This document shows positions 54,116 through 63,419 of a stretch of 64,000 nt of DNA, piece by piece. The notes below the pieces were generated by a model. That model did not search any database and was not told the DNA's origin. It saw only the letters and a list, made by a program, of their open reading frames with translations. Origin of the DNA: JL08 sp039969355. Its GTDB lineage: Bacteria; Pseudomonadota; Alphaproteobacteria; Rhodobacterales; Rhodobacteraceae. Both the position numbers and the translations under genes were made by a program. Positions within the stretch are counted from its first letter, which is position 1, and the number at the start of each line of letters is the position of its first letter. The stretch is from NCBI GenBank assembly GCA_039969355.1, contig JBDVOA010000008.1, positions 129,454 to 193,453 on the forward strand, read 5' to 3'.

Positions 54116-55096
54116 ATGGAATTTCTTGGAATAATCGAAGGTTTCTTAACGGAATCACTGGGCCAATTCGGTCCAGTTATCGCAATTGGCGTGCTGGGTT
54201 TGATCATGATCATGCTGGCCGTGCCGCTCATGCTGCGTCAACGCGAGGACCCGCTTGACAAACTCAAACGCCAGATCAAGGCACCAGGTGCCAATACGGG
54301 CAAGCGTGAGAGACTGCGTCAAAATGGCCGAAATGAGAAATTGGAGCGGTTTTCTGGCTTTCTTGAGCCCCAGAACGTGGCGGATCTGTCTGCTATGCAA
54401 CTCAAGTTGCGCCAGGCCGGGTATACTTCGAAGGATGCGGTTCGTTTCTTCCATTTTGCGCAATTTGCGCTCGGCCTGATCGGCCTGATTGCCGGTGTGG
54501 TTTACGTAACGTTGTTAGGTGGTGGCGAAGGCATGACCACTCAAAAGATGATGATCTACGCCGTAGCCCCGGGTCTGGTTGGCTACATGGCTCCGAAATA
54601 TTGGGTGACCCGGCGCGTTGAGGCAAGGAAAGAAGAAATCACAGCGGGGTTTCCAGATTCACTCGACATGATGCTGGTATGCATTGAGGCCGGTCAGTCG
54701 CTAGACCAGTGTATTGTACGGGTCGCAAAAGAACTTCAAGCCAGCTACCCTGCGCTTGCTGCTGAATTTGAAACAGTGGCCCAGGAAATGAAGGCTGGTA
54801 AGGACAAGGTTATTGTTCTCAACGATATGGGCGAGCGTTGCGGCGTGCAGGATGTGTCTTCGTTCGTGACAGTTCTGATCCAATCTGCTTCTTTCGGCAC
54901 ATCCATAGCCGAGGCACTGCGCGTCTACGCCAGCGAGATGCGCGACAAGCGCGTTATGCGGGCTGAGGAGGCTGCAAATAAATTGCCAACTAAAATGACG
55001 CTTGCCACTATGATGCTGACAGTACCGCCGCTGCTTATTATTCTTGTTGGCCCGTCGGTACATGGGATCACGCAGTTGGGGAACATGGGAAATTAA
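54116..55096 (+). CDS. tadC: Tad pilus inner-membrane protein TadC
   Basis: A 326-residue T2SSF-type membrane protein. PDSLDMMLVCIEAGQSLDQCI and FGTSIAEALRVYASEMRDKRVMRAEEAANKLPTKM are the TadC signatures, with three or four spans near residues 20-38, 105-150 and 295-315. It begins 11 bases after tadB. The next gene starts inside its 3' end. Confidence 0.95.
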   Translation: MEFLGIIEGFLTESLGQFGPVIAIGVLGLIMIMLAVPLMLRQREDPLDKLKRQIKAPGANTGKRERLRQNGRNEKLERFSGFLEPQNVADLSAMQLKLRQAGYTSKDAVRFFHFAQFALGLIGLIAGVVYVTLLGGGEGMTTQKMMIYAVAPGLVGYMAPKYWVTRRVEARKEEITAGFPDSLDMMLVCIEAGQSLDQCIVRVAKELQASYPALAAEFETVAQEMKAGKDKVIVLNDMGERCGVQDVSSFVTVLIQSASFGTSIAEALRVYASEMRDKRVMRAEEAANKLPTKMTLATMMLTVPPLLIILVGPSVHGITQLGNMGN

Positions 55097-55673
55097 CGCT
55101 TCTTTCGGACGCAGGATCGGCAGCACCATTTACGCTGCAATCTTAAGTATTGGGTTAGTAGCCTGCTCTGCCAGCGACCCTCGTCGTCCAGACGACAGTC
55201 CTTATGCGCCAGGCGTTGATACCCGAAAGGCTATCGGAAACAGTGCCGAAGTCGGGCATCGGCTTGTTCAGGCAGGCCAATACGAATTAGCCCTTGATGC
55301 TTTCAATCGCGCGGCATTGCAGGATGGATTAACTGCAGAAATCCTTTTGGGGATGGGCAGCGCCAACCTAGGGTTGGGTCGCTTGGGGCAAGCTGAAAAG
55401 CTGATGCTGCGTGCTATCGATCAAGATGAGCATTGGCCGGAAGCATGGAACAACCTAGGCGTTGTTCTGATGGAACAGGGCAAGACGGCAGAAGCACAAC
55501 AGATATTTCAGAAGGCCTATGCGATCGACAATGGCAAAAGCGACGCAATCCGGGATAATTTACGCTTAGCGCTCGCAAAATCCGATAATTCTGGTATTAG
55601 TAACGCAGATAACCAAGACTATAAATTGGTGAGGCGGGGCAGTGGCGATTTTCTGATCCGTAATACACCATGA
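55062..55673 (+). CDS. tadD: TPR lipoprotein TadD-like
   Basis: A 203-residue protein with a lipoprotein signal (SIGLVACSAS). Three or four tetratricopeptide units follow between residues 65 and 165 (GQYELALDAFNRAAL, GRLGQAEKLMLRAID, WPEAWNNLGVVLMEQGKTAEAQQIFQKAY). TadD helps the secretin reach the outer membrane. The start is uncertain: ATG at 55062 overlaps tadC by 35 bases, and a TTG at 55044 is also open. No in-frame ATG lies nearer to the lipobox. Confidence 0.87.
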   Translation: MGSRSWGTWEINASFGRRIGSTIYAAILSIGLVACSASDPRRPDDSPYAPGVDTRKAIGNSAEVGHRLVQAGQYELALDAFNRAALQDGLTAEILLGMGSANLGLGRLGQAEKLMLRAIDQDEHWPEAWNNLGVVLMEQGKTAEAQQIFQKAYAIDNGKSDAIRDNLRLALAKSDNSGISNADNQDYKLVRRGSGDFLIRNTP

Positions 55674-55703
55674 TCGAGGCCAGAGCAGTAAAAGGACGCA
55701 AAA

Positions 55704-56552
55704 ATGCGCCACCCTATTCTTCTATGCATTTGCTTGACCGGCGTTGTCGCCGTATCGGCATGCGAAAAATCCGGCGATGAAACCGTAGAGCGCGCATTTC
55801 AGGATGTGAACGTCGTTGATGAGACAAATCTAAACGATGTAATGCTCACAGTCGCTGACCCTAACGAAGCCGTGACTTATTTCGGCAAGGCAGCCAAGGC
55901 AAACCCAGATCGCATTGACATGCAGCGTGGATTGGCCGCGTCCTTGATCCGGGCCAAACGCACAACTGAGGGCGTTTCCGCTTGGGAGAAAGTTGTCACA
56001 ATGGACGGCGCAACGCCCTCAGACAGTGTTCAACTAGCAGACGCTATGGTGCGCGATGGCGACTGGGCAAGCGCCGAAAAAACCCTGGATACCGTACCGC
56101 CGACTTACGAAACTTTCGAACGTTATCGTCTCGAAGCGATGGTTGCTGATGCTGACGAGGAGTGGTCTAAAGCGGACACTTTTTACGAAACCGCCGTCGG
56201 CCTCACGACCCGACCTGCTGGTGTGATGAACAATTGGGGGTATTCAAAGCTGACCCGTGGTGACTATGCCGGGGCAGAGCGCTTGTTTGGCGATGCGATC
56301 CGTCAGGACAAGGGCCTGTTTACAGCCAAAAACAATCTCGTACTCGCCCGCGGTGCGCAGCGGAACTATACCCTCCCGGTAATTCCAATGAATCAGACTG
56401 AACGCGCGCAATTGCTTCATACATTGGCGCTTTCGGCGATCAAACAGGGTGACGTGCAAACCGGCAAGACCCTGCTGCGCGAAGCTGTCGACACGCATCC
56501 ACAACATTTTGAGGCAGCTGTAAACTCTCTTCGCGCGCTAGAAGCTAGCTAG
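55704..56552 (+). CDS. second TPR lipoprotein of the Tad locus
   Basis: A 282-residue protein with a lipoprotein signal (VVAVSACEKS, Cys at 20). TPR-like helical pairs run through residues 50-275 (DPNEAVTYFGKAAKANP, GDWASAEKTLDTVP, GDYAGAERLFGDAIRQ, GDVQTGKTLLREAVDTHP). It resembles the longer TPR proteins found next to tadD in alphaproteobacteria. The role is presumably in assembly of the outer-membrane complex. ATG at 55704 follows the tadD-like gene by 30 bases. Confidence 0.86.
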   Translation: MRHPILLCICLTGVVAVSACEKSGDETVERAFQDVNVVDETNLNDVMLTVADPNEAVTYFGKAAKANPDRIDMQRGLAASLIRAKRTTEGVSAWEKVVTMDGATPSDSVQLADAMVRDGDWASAEKTLDTVPPTYETFERYRLEAMVADADEEWSKADTFYETAVGLTTRPAGVMNNWGYSKLTRGDYAGAERLFGDAIRQDKGLFTAKNNLVLARGAQRNYTLPVIPMNQTERAQLLHTLALSAIKQGDVQTGKTLLREAVDTHPQHFEAAVNSLRALEAS

Positions 56553-56555
56553 GTT

Positions 56556-57050
56556 ATGCAGATCACGGCGGCGTCGGCTGTTTGGTTCTTGCCGTTTGTG
56601 GTGCCCATCTGCTTTTTTGTGATCTTCAATGATTTGCGGGAAATGCGGATCACAAACAAAACCGTTCTACTATTAACCGGCGTGTTTATCGTGGTTGGTC
56701 TGGTGGCCTTGCCGTTTGAAGAATACCTTTGGCGCCTGGCTCAGTTCATGATCGTTCTGCTTATCGGAATAGTACTGAATGCTGCAGGTGTGATGGGTGG
56801 AGGTGATGCCAAGTTTCTCGCTGCTGCCGCTCCCTTTGTCGCATCAGGTGATCAGCTTGTGCTTGGCAAGGTTTTTTGCGCCTGTCTGCTTGCCGCTGTG
56901 GTGACTCAGCGGATCGCCAAACACACTGCTCTGCGTCGCCTCGCGCCTGACTGGGTTAATTGGGATCAATCTCGTTTGTTCCCAATGGGGATGGCCCTTG
57001 GAGGAACTTTGGCAATGTATTTGGGACTTGGCGCATTATTTGGGTCCTGA
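56556..57050 (+). CDS. tadV: prepilin peptidase TadV (CpaA), A24 family
   Basis: A 164-residue inner-membrane aspartic peptidase with four or five spans. The two catalytic aspartates are in NDLREMRI and MGGGDAKFL (GxGD motif). It cuts the Flp prepilins after the glycine of DEDG; both pilin genes of the window fit. It lacks the N-methylation domain of PilD-type enzymes, as usual for TadV. It starts three bases after the TPR gene and closes the pilus operon. Confidence 0.94.
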   Translation: MQITAASAVWFLPFVVPICFFVIFNDLREMRITNKTVLLLTGVFIVVGLVALPFEEYLWRLAQFMIVLLIGIVLNAAGVMGGGDAKFLAAAAPFVASGDQLVLGKVFCACLLAAVVTQRIAKHTALRRLAPDWVNWDQSRLFPMGMALGGTLAMYLGLGALFGS

Positions 57051-57194
57051 CACGCAGTTTCTGACCGCCAGCGCCATATTCTGCCCACATTGCAGAGGCA
57101 AAGTGCCCCCAATCAAGGTCAATCTCGCGTTCTGAGGGAAACTCATGCAGAATAAGAAACACCGGTCGGTATTCCTTGTCGGAAGGTACTCGGT

Positions 57195-58505
57195 ATGAAT
57201 ATGCAACCTTCATCCGTTGTCGCTCCTCCCGCGCCACGTAGCATCGCCGAAATGCGGCTTCCGATCGTGATGATGCGGGATATCCTTCTGAAGACGATAT
57301 TCCGCAAAAATGTCGACACAACATCCGAAATCGCCAAGGCGATCTGTTTGCCTATCCCGGTGACCCAGCAGCTTGTTGACGCGGCACGTGATCAAAAATT
57401 GCTTGAGGCAACCGGAACCCTGAACGCCAACAGCGGCAATGAAATGGGATATCAGTTGACTGATCAGGGCAAAGCGCGGGCGCTTGATGCCTTGTCCCAG
57501 TCCGAATACTTCGGCGCAATGCCTGTCCCACTGGACGTCTATCGCGAGCAGGTCGAACGTCAGTCGATCAAGAACATTGCCGTGACACGAGATCAACTGA
57601 CCAACGCAATGGGGCATCTGGTATTGCCAGACACACTGCTGGATCACCTCGGCCCCGCGGTCAGCGCCGGTCGCTCAATTCTGATGTATGGCCCGCCGGG
57701 GAATGGTAAGTCATCAATCTCGAATGGCATCCGCGATGCCCTAGGTGACCGGGTATATGTGCCTCTTGCGATTGAATATTCCGGTCAAGTAATCACCGTT
57801 TACGACCCGATCGTCCATTCGGCCGCCGAAGTACAAGCGGATGACCCAAATTCGCTGCGTCGCACCGGAAACCGCTACGACACCCGTTACATTCAATGCG
57901 AACGTCCAACCGTTGTCACCGGCGGCGAACTGACTTTGGACATGCTTGATTTGGTCTACAATCCGAATGCCAAGACCTATCAGGCACCGCTACAATTAAA
58001 GTCGACAGGCGGGATATTTATTGTGGACGACCTTGGCCGTCAGTCAGAACCACCTCAGGCGCTGATAAACCGCTGGATTGTTCCACTGGAAGAAAGCAAG
58101 GATATTCTTGCCCTCCAATCCGGCGAAAAATTTGAAGTACCGTTCGACACTCTAGTCATCTTTTCCACGAACTTTCACCCGAACGAGATTTTTGATAAAG
58201 CTGCCCTGCGTCGTATTTTCTTTAAGATCAAGATCGATGGACCAAATCAGGAAGATTTCCTAAAGATCTTTGCCATGGTTGCACGCAAAAAAGGCGTACC
58301 ATTGGATGAGCCTGCATTGGTCCATCTGCTAAAAGTCAAATACCCGACGATTGAAAACATTTATGCGAATTATCAGCCCGTCTTTTTGATCGATCAGATC
58401 ATGGCGATTTGCGAATTTGAAGGTATCCCCTACCAGATGACACCTGACCTGATTGACCGGGCTTGGGCCAACATGTTTGTAAAAGACGAAGTCATCGTAA
58501 AATGA
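57195..58505 (+). CDS. AAA+ ATPase with N-terminal winged-helix-like part, adjacent to Tad locus
   Basis: A 436-residue ATPase. Residues about 25-105 look like a winged helix (TSEIAKAICLPIPVTQQLV then GYQLTDQGKARAL). The AAA+ core follows: Walker A GPPGNGKSS, Walker B GIFIVDDLGRQ, sensor 1 near VIFSTNFHP and an Arg-rich region ALRRIFFKI. It has no protease or helicase domain. Genes of this kind are often found near Tad loci and are annotated only as ATPase. It starts 144 bases after tadV and overlaps the following dehydrogenase (ATGA). Its role is unknown; a chaperone or regulator of the pilus is possible. Confidence 0.87.
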   Translation: MNMQPSSVVAPPAPRSIAEMRLPIVMMRDILLKTIFRKNVDTTSEIAKAICLPIPVTQQLVDAARDQKLLEATGTLNANSGNEMGYQLTDQGKARALDALSQSEYFGAMPVPLDVYREQVERQSIKNIAVTRDQLTNAMGHLVLPDTLLDHLGPAVSAGRSILMYGPPGNGKSSISNGIRDALGDRVYVPLAIEYSGQVITVYDPIVHSAAEVQADDPNSLRRTGNRYDTRYIQCERPTVVTGGELTLDMLDLVYNPNAKTYQAPLQLKSTGGIFIVDDLGRQSEPPQALINRWIVPLEESKDILALQSGEKFEVPFDTLVIFSTNFHPNEIFDKAALRRIFFKIKIDGPNQEDFLKIFAMVARKKGVPLDEPALVHLLKVKYPTIENIYANYQPVFLIDQIMAICEFEGIPYQMTPDLIDRAWANMFVKDEVIVK

Positions 58506-59305
58506 TTGGCGTTGCTGGCTGCGGCCGTATGGGCGCGCCTATGCTTGCGGCATTGCGTGCCGCCGGTTTGGATGCTGGCGGCTTTGATATTCGCCCGCCG
58601 TCTGAGTTCGACGCACTAGAATCGGTGATGACCTGTGAAGTGGCGGAATTCGCACCCCGGATCACCACATTGATAACTGTGGTGCGCGACATCACCCAGA
58701 CTGATGAGGTGCTTTTTGACGCTCAGGGTTTTGCCTCGTCACCCAATCTGACTCGCATCCTGATCTGCTCAACTCTTTCGCCACGTTATGTTAGGTCGCT
58801 ACGAAACCACGTGCCGGGCCACATAACCTTGATTGACGCACCGATGTCCGGGGCCCAAATTGCTGCGCAAGAGGCACGACTGTCGTTTATGTTGGGCGGA
58901 GATGATGCCGATCTGGACGAAGCACAACCAATCCTTAGTGCCATGGGGGAACATTTCCACCGCATGGGGCCTTTCGGATCAGGCATGCAGTCGAAGGTTT
59001 TGAATAATCTACTTGCTGCAGGATCAACCGCCATGACCAGATTGGTGCTGGACTGGGGCGATCAGACTGGTCTGGACGAGACGGCATTGCTCAATCTAAT
59101 CTCAACTTCCTCAGGCCAAAACTGGCTGGCATCAGGTTTTAACGACATTGAATTTGCGCGAGATGGATATGCCGACGACAATACGATCGGTATTCTTGTC
59201 AAAGATGTCGGCAGCGCTCTTGACAGCGCACCAATCGGTGCAGATGCAGACTTGCCCAATTCTGTCCGCAAAATGATCAGATCATTGCAACCACGCACGC
59301 GCTAA
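58502..59305 (+). CDS. NAD(P)-dependent 3-hydroxyacid dehydrogenase-like protein
   Basis: A 267-residue protein of the 6-phosphogluconate/3-hydroxyisobutyrate dehydrogenase group. The Rossmann motif reads GVAGCGRMGAPM; LIDAPMSGAQIAAQEARLSFMLGG is the second family motif. The catalytic lysine is Lys in QSKVLNNLLAAGSTA. It oxidises a beta-hydroxyacid to an aldehyde acid. It is shorter than usual (about 290) and its substrate is unknown. ATG at 58502 overlaps the ATPase stop, so both share a message. Confidence 0.9.
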   Translation: MIGVAGCGRMGAPMLAALRAAGLDAGGFDIRPPSEFDALESVMTCEVAEFAPRITTLITVVRDITQTDEVLFDAQGFASSPNLTRILICSTLSPRYVRSLRNHVPGHITLIDAPMSGAQIAAQEARLSFMLGGDDADLDEAQPILSAMGEHFHRMGPFGSGMQSKVLNNLLAAGSTAMTRLVLDWGDQTGLDETALLNLISTSSGQNWLASGFNDIEFARDGYADDNTIGILVKDVGSALDSAPIGADADLPNSVRKMIRSLQPRTR

Positions 59306-59345
59306 TTCTGCTTCGAAAAACCTCTGGCTGCGTTACACTCCTTCC

Positions 59346-61754
59346 ATGTCAAGTCTTCCGCAGGAATTTCACGGGTGGTTCGCCAACAAGGGCTGGTCTC
59401 TTCATCCGCATCAACAGGCCATGCTACAACGCGCAAGCGAACCAGCGCTTTTGTTGATCGCACCTACTGGGGGCGGCAAGACGCTGGCTGGTTTTTTGCC
59501 AACGCTAGTCGAATTAGCCCGCGATCCTGATAACGGTTTGCATACCCTTTATATCTCGCCGCTCAAAGCGCTAGCCGCTGATATGAAACGCAATTTGATG
59601 TCGCCTGTGGATGAACTGGGTCTGCCAATCAGGATCGAGGATCGCACTGGCGATACACCCTCAAGCCGAAAGAAGAGACAGCGCGCTGACCCGCCCCACA
59701 TCTTGCTAACCACACCGGAAAGCCTTGCGTTGCTAACATCTTACGAGGATGCACCCTTGATGTTTGCAGGCCTCAAACGCGTTGTGGTGGATGAAATCCA
59801 CGCGCTGGCGGAAAGTAAGCGGGGCGATCAATTGATGTTGGCATTGGCACGCTTGCAGTCATTGTGCCCCGAAATAAGACGGGTCGGGCTTTCGGCGACG
59901 GTAGAAGATCCCGCTGCCATTGCCCATTTTCTGGCTCGCCACCCCGATTCCTGCGAAATCCTCTTGGCTGATCCCGGCCCTGCCCCTGACATAAAGATGT
60001 TGGAAACAGTGCAAAAACCGCCATGGTCAGGTGGCGGCGCAGCCTATGCCATTCCCGCCGTATTGGAACAAATCAAGGCACATAACACCACGCTGATCTT
60101 TCATAACACCCGTGCACAAGCCGAGATCTTTTTTCATAATCTTTGGCTTGCCAATGAGGAAGGATTGGCCATCGGCATCCATCATGGCAGCCTCGATCGT
60201 GCCCAAAGAGAGCGCGTTGAAGGTGCGATGGTGCGTGGGGAATTGCGCGCAATCGTGTGTACAGGCAGCCTTGATCTAGGCATTGATTGGGGTGATGTGG
60301 ACCTTGTCGTTCAGATTGGCGCGCCCAAAAATGTCAAACGGCTGGTGCAGCGCATCGGACGTGCCAATCACCGGTACAACGCACCTTCAAAGGCATTGCT
60401 GGTACCGGCAAATCGATTTGAGGTTGTTGAATGTGTGGCTGCTCTTGACGCCGTGTTGGCTGGTGAATTGGACGGTGAGCCGCGAGGCCCAGGACCGCGC
60501 GATGTCTTGTGTCAACATATTCTAATCTCGTCCTGTGCGGGCCCGATTGACGCGGACGCATTATTCGCGGAAGTCACCAATGCCGGGCCATATTCAGCGC
60601 TGACGCGCCCCGAATTCGACGATTGTCTGAATTTTTGTGCCACCGGCGGCTACGCCTTTCGCGCTTATGACCGGTGGCAAAGGCTCCGCCAGGATGCGCA
60701 GGGTTTATGGCAGCTGCGCGATCCGCGCGCAGCACAGCGCATCCGTATGAATATAGGAACGATACAGGATACCGATACACTCAAAGTCCGCCTTAAACGG
60801 AGCCGTGGTGGTAAACCGTTGGGCGAGATAGAAGAAGGGTTTGCAGCGTCCCTTACTCCAGGAGACACATTCTTGATTGGCGGACAGATCGTGCGCTACG
60901 AAGGTTTGCGTGAAATGACTGTCGAAGTCACGAGACGTGCCGACAAGAAGCCCAAGATTGCGACTTTCATGGGGACCAAATTTTCGACTTCGACCCAATT
61001 GTCCCAGCGCATTCTATCGATTTTTCAGCAAGAAAGATGGTCAAACTTGCCGGCGCATACTGCCGATTGGCTTACCCTTCAACGCCGGCTTTCCAAACTT
61101 CCAGAGCCCAACAGGCTGCTGATCGAAGGTTTTCCGCAGGACGGACGGGCCCATATCTGCGTCTATGGGTTTGCGGGGCGCAACGCCCAGCAAACGCTCG
61201 GCCTATTGCTGAGCAAGCGATTGGAGGAAATGGGGCTTAACCCTTTGGGATTTGTTGCGACAGATTACGCCACGTTGATCTGGGGATTGGATGATCTGGA
61301 GGATCCGGCCCCGCTTTTTGACATCGATGCACTGCAGGACGGGCTGGAAAACTGGCTGGCTGGCAACGCCGTGATGAAGCGGACCTTCAGAGCTAGTGCA
61401 ACTATTGCGGGATTGATCGAACGCAACAGCCCGTCTGCGAAAAAAACCGGCCGACAGGCGACGTTCAGCTCAGATATACTGTATGATACATTGCTCAAAT
61501 ACGACCCAGATCACCTGATGATGCAAATCACCAGACAAGAGGCCTTGCGTGGTCTTGTGGATTTCGAGCGGATCAGGGAAATGGCGATGCGGGTTGCGGG
61601 GCGGATCGATCACGTACGACTTGCACATGTCTCGCCTTTGGCAGCGCCCTTGTTTCTGGAAATGGGTAAGGTTCCAATCAAAGGTTCTGCTGAAGAGACC
61701 ATCCTTGCCAGAGAAGCGGTTGCACTGATGCAATCAGCAGGGCTAGAGACCTAA
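59346..61754 (+). CDS. Lhr-type DEXH-box helicase (ligase-associated DNA damage response)
   Basis: An 802-residue helicase of the short Lhr-like type. Motif I is APTGGGKTLAGFLP, motif II DEIHALAESKRGDQL, motif III GLSATVED, motif VI QRIGRANH. The C-terminal 400 residues hold the Lhr winged helix and core domain. This subfamily occurs in loci with an ATP-dependent ligase, an MBL-fold exonuclease and the phosphoesterase PdeM. Here only PdeM follows. It would unwind DNA or DNA-RNA in repair. Confidence 0.93.
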   Translation: MSSLPQEFHGWFANKGWSLHPHQQAMLQRASEPALLLIAPTGGGKTLAGFLPTLVELARDPDNGLHTLYISPLKALAADMKRNLMSPVDELGLPIRIEDRTGDTPSSRKKRQRADPPHILLTTPESLALLTSYEDAPLMFAGLKRVVVDEIHALAESKRGDQLMLALARLQSLCPEIRRVGLSATVEDPAAIAHFLARHPDSCEILLADPGPAPDIKMLETVQKPPWSGGGAAYAIPAVLEQIKAHNTTLIFHNTRAQAEIFFHNLWLANEEGLAIGIHHGSLDRAQRERVEGAMVRGELRAIVCTGSLDLGIDWGDVDLVVQIGAPKNVKRLVQRIGRANHRYNAPSKALLVPANRFEVVECVAALDAVLAGELDGEPRGPGPRDVLCQHILISSCAGPIDADALFAEVTNAGPYSALTRPEFDDCLNFCATGGYAFRAYDRWQRLRQDAQGLWQLRDPRAAQRIRMNIGTIQDTDTLKVRLKRSRGGKPLGEIEEGFAASLTPGDTFLIGGQIVRYEGLREMTVEVTRRADKKPKIATFMGTKFSTSTQLSQRILSIFQQERWSNLPAHTADWLTLQRRLSKLPEPNRLLIEGFPQDGRAHICVYGFAGRNAQQTLGLLLSKRLEEMGLNPLGFVATDYATLIWGLDDLEDPAPLFDIDALQDGLENWLAGNAVMKRTFRASATIAGLIERNSPSAKKTGRQATFSSDILYDTLLKYDPDHLMMQITRQEALRGLVDFERIREMAMRVAGRIDHVRLAHVSPLAAPLFLEMGKVPIKGSAEETILAREAVALMQSAGLET

Positions 61755-61838
61755 CACCGCTTTTGTCATTCGTTACGGACGATGCGGCCATCATGTTTTA
61801 TCCTTGCCCCGCCAAGGTGTTCCTGTTTTGTTTGCACC

Positions 61839-62501
61839 ATGAAAGGTTACGATTTCTCACTTTCTGGTGCCCGACTGACCGCACTGGGATCAGGCGCACT
61901 GTGGTGGCCCGATCAGAAATTGCTTTGTGTTTCTGATCTGCATTTGGGCAAATCCGAACGGATCGTCCGGCGCGGGGGATCATCGCTGCCACCCTATGAC
62001 ACACGTGACACGCTGAACCGACTCGGCTCTGATCTGGCGCTTTGCGACGCAGCAACGGTGGTGTGTCTGGGGGATAGTTTTGATGATCGTAACGCCGCTC
62101 GCGCCCTACCTGAGAACGAGCGCCTGTGGATTCTGCAGTTGCAGGCCGGGAGGAGTTGGATCTGGATCGCGGGTAACCATGACCCTGGGCCGATTGATCT
62201 GGGCGGCAGCCATCTGGCCGAATTGCAATTTCCGCCCCTAACTTTTCGCCACATCGCCCGGCGCGGATCCATGGGCGAAGTGTCGGGGCATTTTCATCCC
62301 AAGGCAAACATTAAGACAAAATTCAAGACTATCACACGACCTGCATTCTTGTTGGATGAGGACCGCATCATTTTACCCGCGTACGGAACCTATACCGGCG
62401 GGCTGAACAGCAAAGACAGAGCGCTTGCTGACCTGATGCGGTCAGATGCGCTAGCGGTGATGACCGGGCCAACACCACATGCTGTTCCGATGCCAAGGTA
62501 G
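61839..62501 (+). CDS. pdeM: ligase-associated DNA damage response endonuclease PdeM
   Basis: A 220-residue calcineurin-like metallophosphoesterase. The metal motifs are all there: SDLHLGKSE, CLGDSFDD, IAGNHDPG and GHFHPK. It matches the PdeM family that accompanies the Lhr-type helicase. It should cut DNA or remove end groups during repair. ATG at 61839 is taken as start since it matches the family; the frame is open 19 codons upstream. It lies 84 bases after the helicase gene. Confidence 0.91.
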   Translation: MKGYDFSLSGARLTALGSGALWWPDQKLLCVSDLHLGKSERIVRRGGSSLPPYDTRDTLNRLGSDLALCDAATVVCLGDSFDDRNAARALPENERLWILQLQAGRSWIWIAGNHDPGPIDLGGSHLAELQFPPLTFRHIARRGSMGEVSGHFHPKANIKTKFKTITRPAFLLDEDRIILPAYGTYTGGLNSKDRALADLMRSDALAVMTGPTPHAVPMPR

Positions 62502-62511
62502 TAAACATTAA

Positions 62512-63285
62512 TTAGAGGAGTCCGGCAACTTTCAGATTTTCGCGATACTTTCGGCTTACTGGGACTACATCACCGTTGCTCAGGCGAACCGTCGTTTTGC
62601 CTCCGGTCTGCTCTACGGCCACAATCGCATCTGCGACAACCCAGTGCGAGCGATGTACGCAATACCCCTGAACGCCGTCCATTTCTTCGATCGCGTCACT
62701 GAACCGCAGGCGTATTGTAACTGTGTTGCGAGGCGTTACGACATCCACAAAGTGGTCGCGCACGGACAGACGTAGAATTGGCCCCACGAAATCGGGCGGC
62801 AATCGTCTTAACAATTTCGGGGGGGGCACGACGGTTGGCGCGATCAGATTAGATATGTCATCAACACCCGGTAACAGGCGACGGATTGCGAATACGGCGG
62901 TCGAGATCGCAGCGACATAGGACGCCACTTCGACGATGCTAGGAAAGGTGTTTTCGTCAGATGGAACAAGAAGAATCGTAAGTAGAAATACTATGGGTGA
63001 AAAGATAACCGTCATCGCGACGATCGATAATATGTCCTGCTTAACAGGCTCATCGCTGCGGAATCTAGACAAGCTGATGAGACGTACAACCGCCCCGATA
63101 ACGATCGACAGCCCTATCACACTTCCCCAATATGTCAGCCGCGAAAAGTATGGTAACGCCTCAAATGTGCCGAATGGTCCTGCCAACGAAACGGTCAATG
63201 AACTGATGATCCAGATAGCGACGGGTGTTGGTGCCGCCAACCGCAGTAAGAAATTTCTCAGTTCTTCTCTCATACGCGCAGCCAT
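62512..63285 (-). CDS. membrane-bound LytTR-domain regulator
   Basis: A 257-residue protein. Four spans fill residues about 20-145. The C-terminal 95 residues form a LytTR DNA-binding domain: LRLSVRDHFVDVVTPRNTVTIRLRFSDAIEEM, then GYCVHRSHWVVADAI and VRLSNGDVVPVSRKYR. Such proteins bind direct repeats in promoters and often sense a membrane signal. No kinase is nearby. The start is ATG 63285; a TTG three codons earlier is also open and the ribosome site is poor. It ends convergent with pdeM. Confidence 0.88.
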   Translation of the reverse strand: MAARMREELRNFLLRLAAPTPVAIWIISSLTVSLAGPFGTFEALPYFSRLTYWGSVIGLSIVIGAVVRLISLSRFRSDEPVKQDILSIVAMTVIFSPIVFLLTILLVPSDENTFPSIVEVASYVAAISTAVFAIRRLLPGVDDISNLIAPTVVPPPKLLRRLPPDFVGPILRLSVRDHFVDVVTPRNTVTIRLRFSDAIEEMDGVQGYCVHRSHWVVADAIVAVEQTGGKTTVRLSNGDVVPVSRKYRENLKVAGLL

Positions 63286-63419
63286 TGACTCCAACTAGAC
63301 ATAGCCAATGCTAAAATTATATAAACAATCACAAATAGATAGGTGGGGTTTTCCGTACTTTCCCCCCTGTTGTGAACAAGCGTCATTTCATAAGGTCGGT
63401 AACTCGTCAGGTATTCGCG

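Noticed and set aside
56956..57324. reverse ORF across the tadV-ATPase gap
   Set aside because: The translation around 57050-57200 looks rather protein-like, but the frame overlaps the 3' end of tadV and the 5' end of the ATPase gene, and no ribosome site or family match is evident. A conservation test would settle it.
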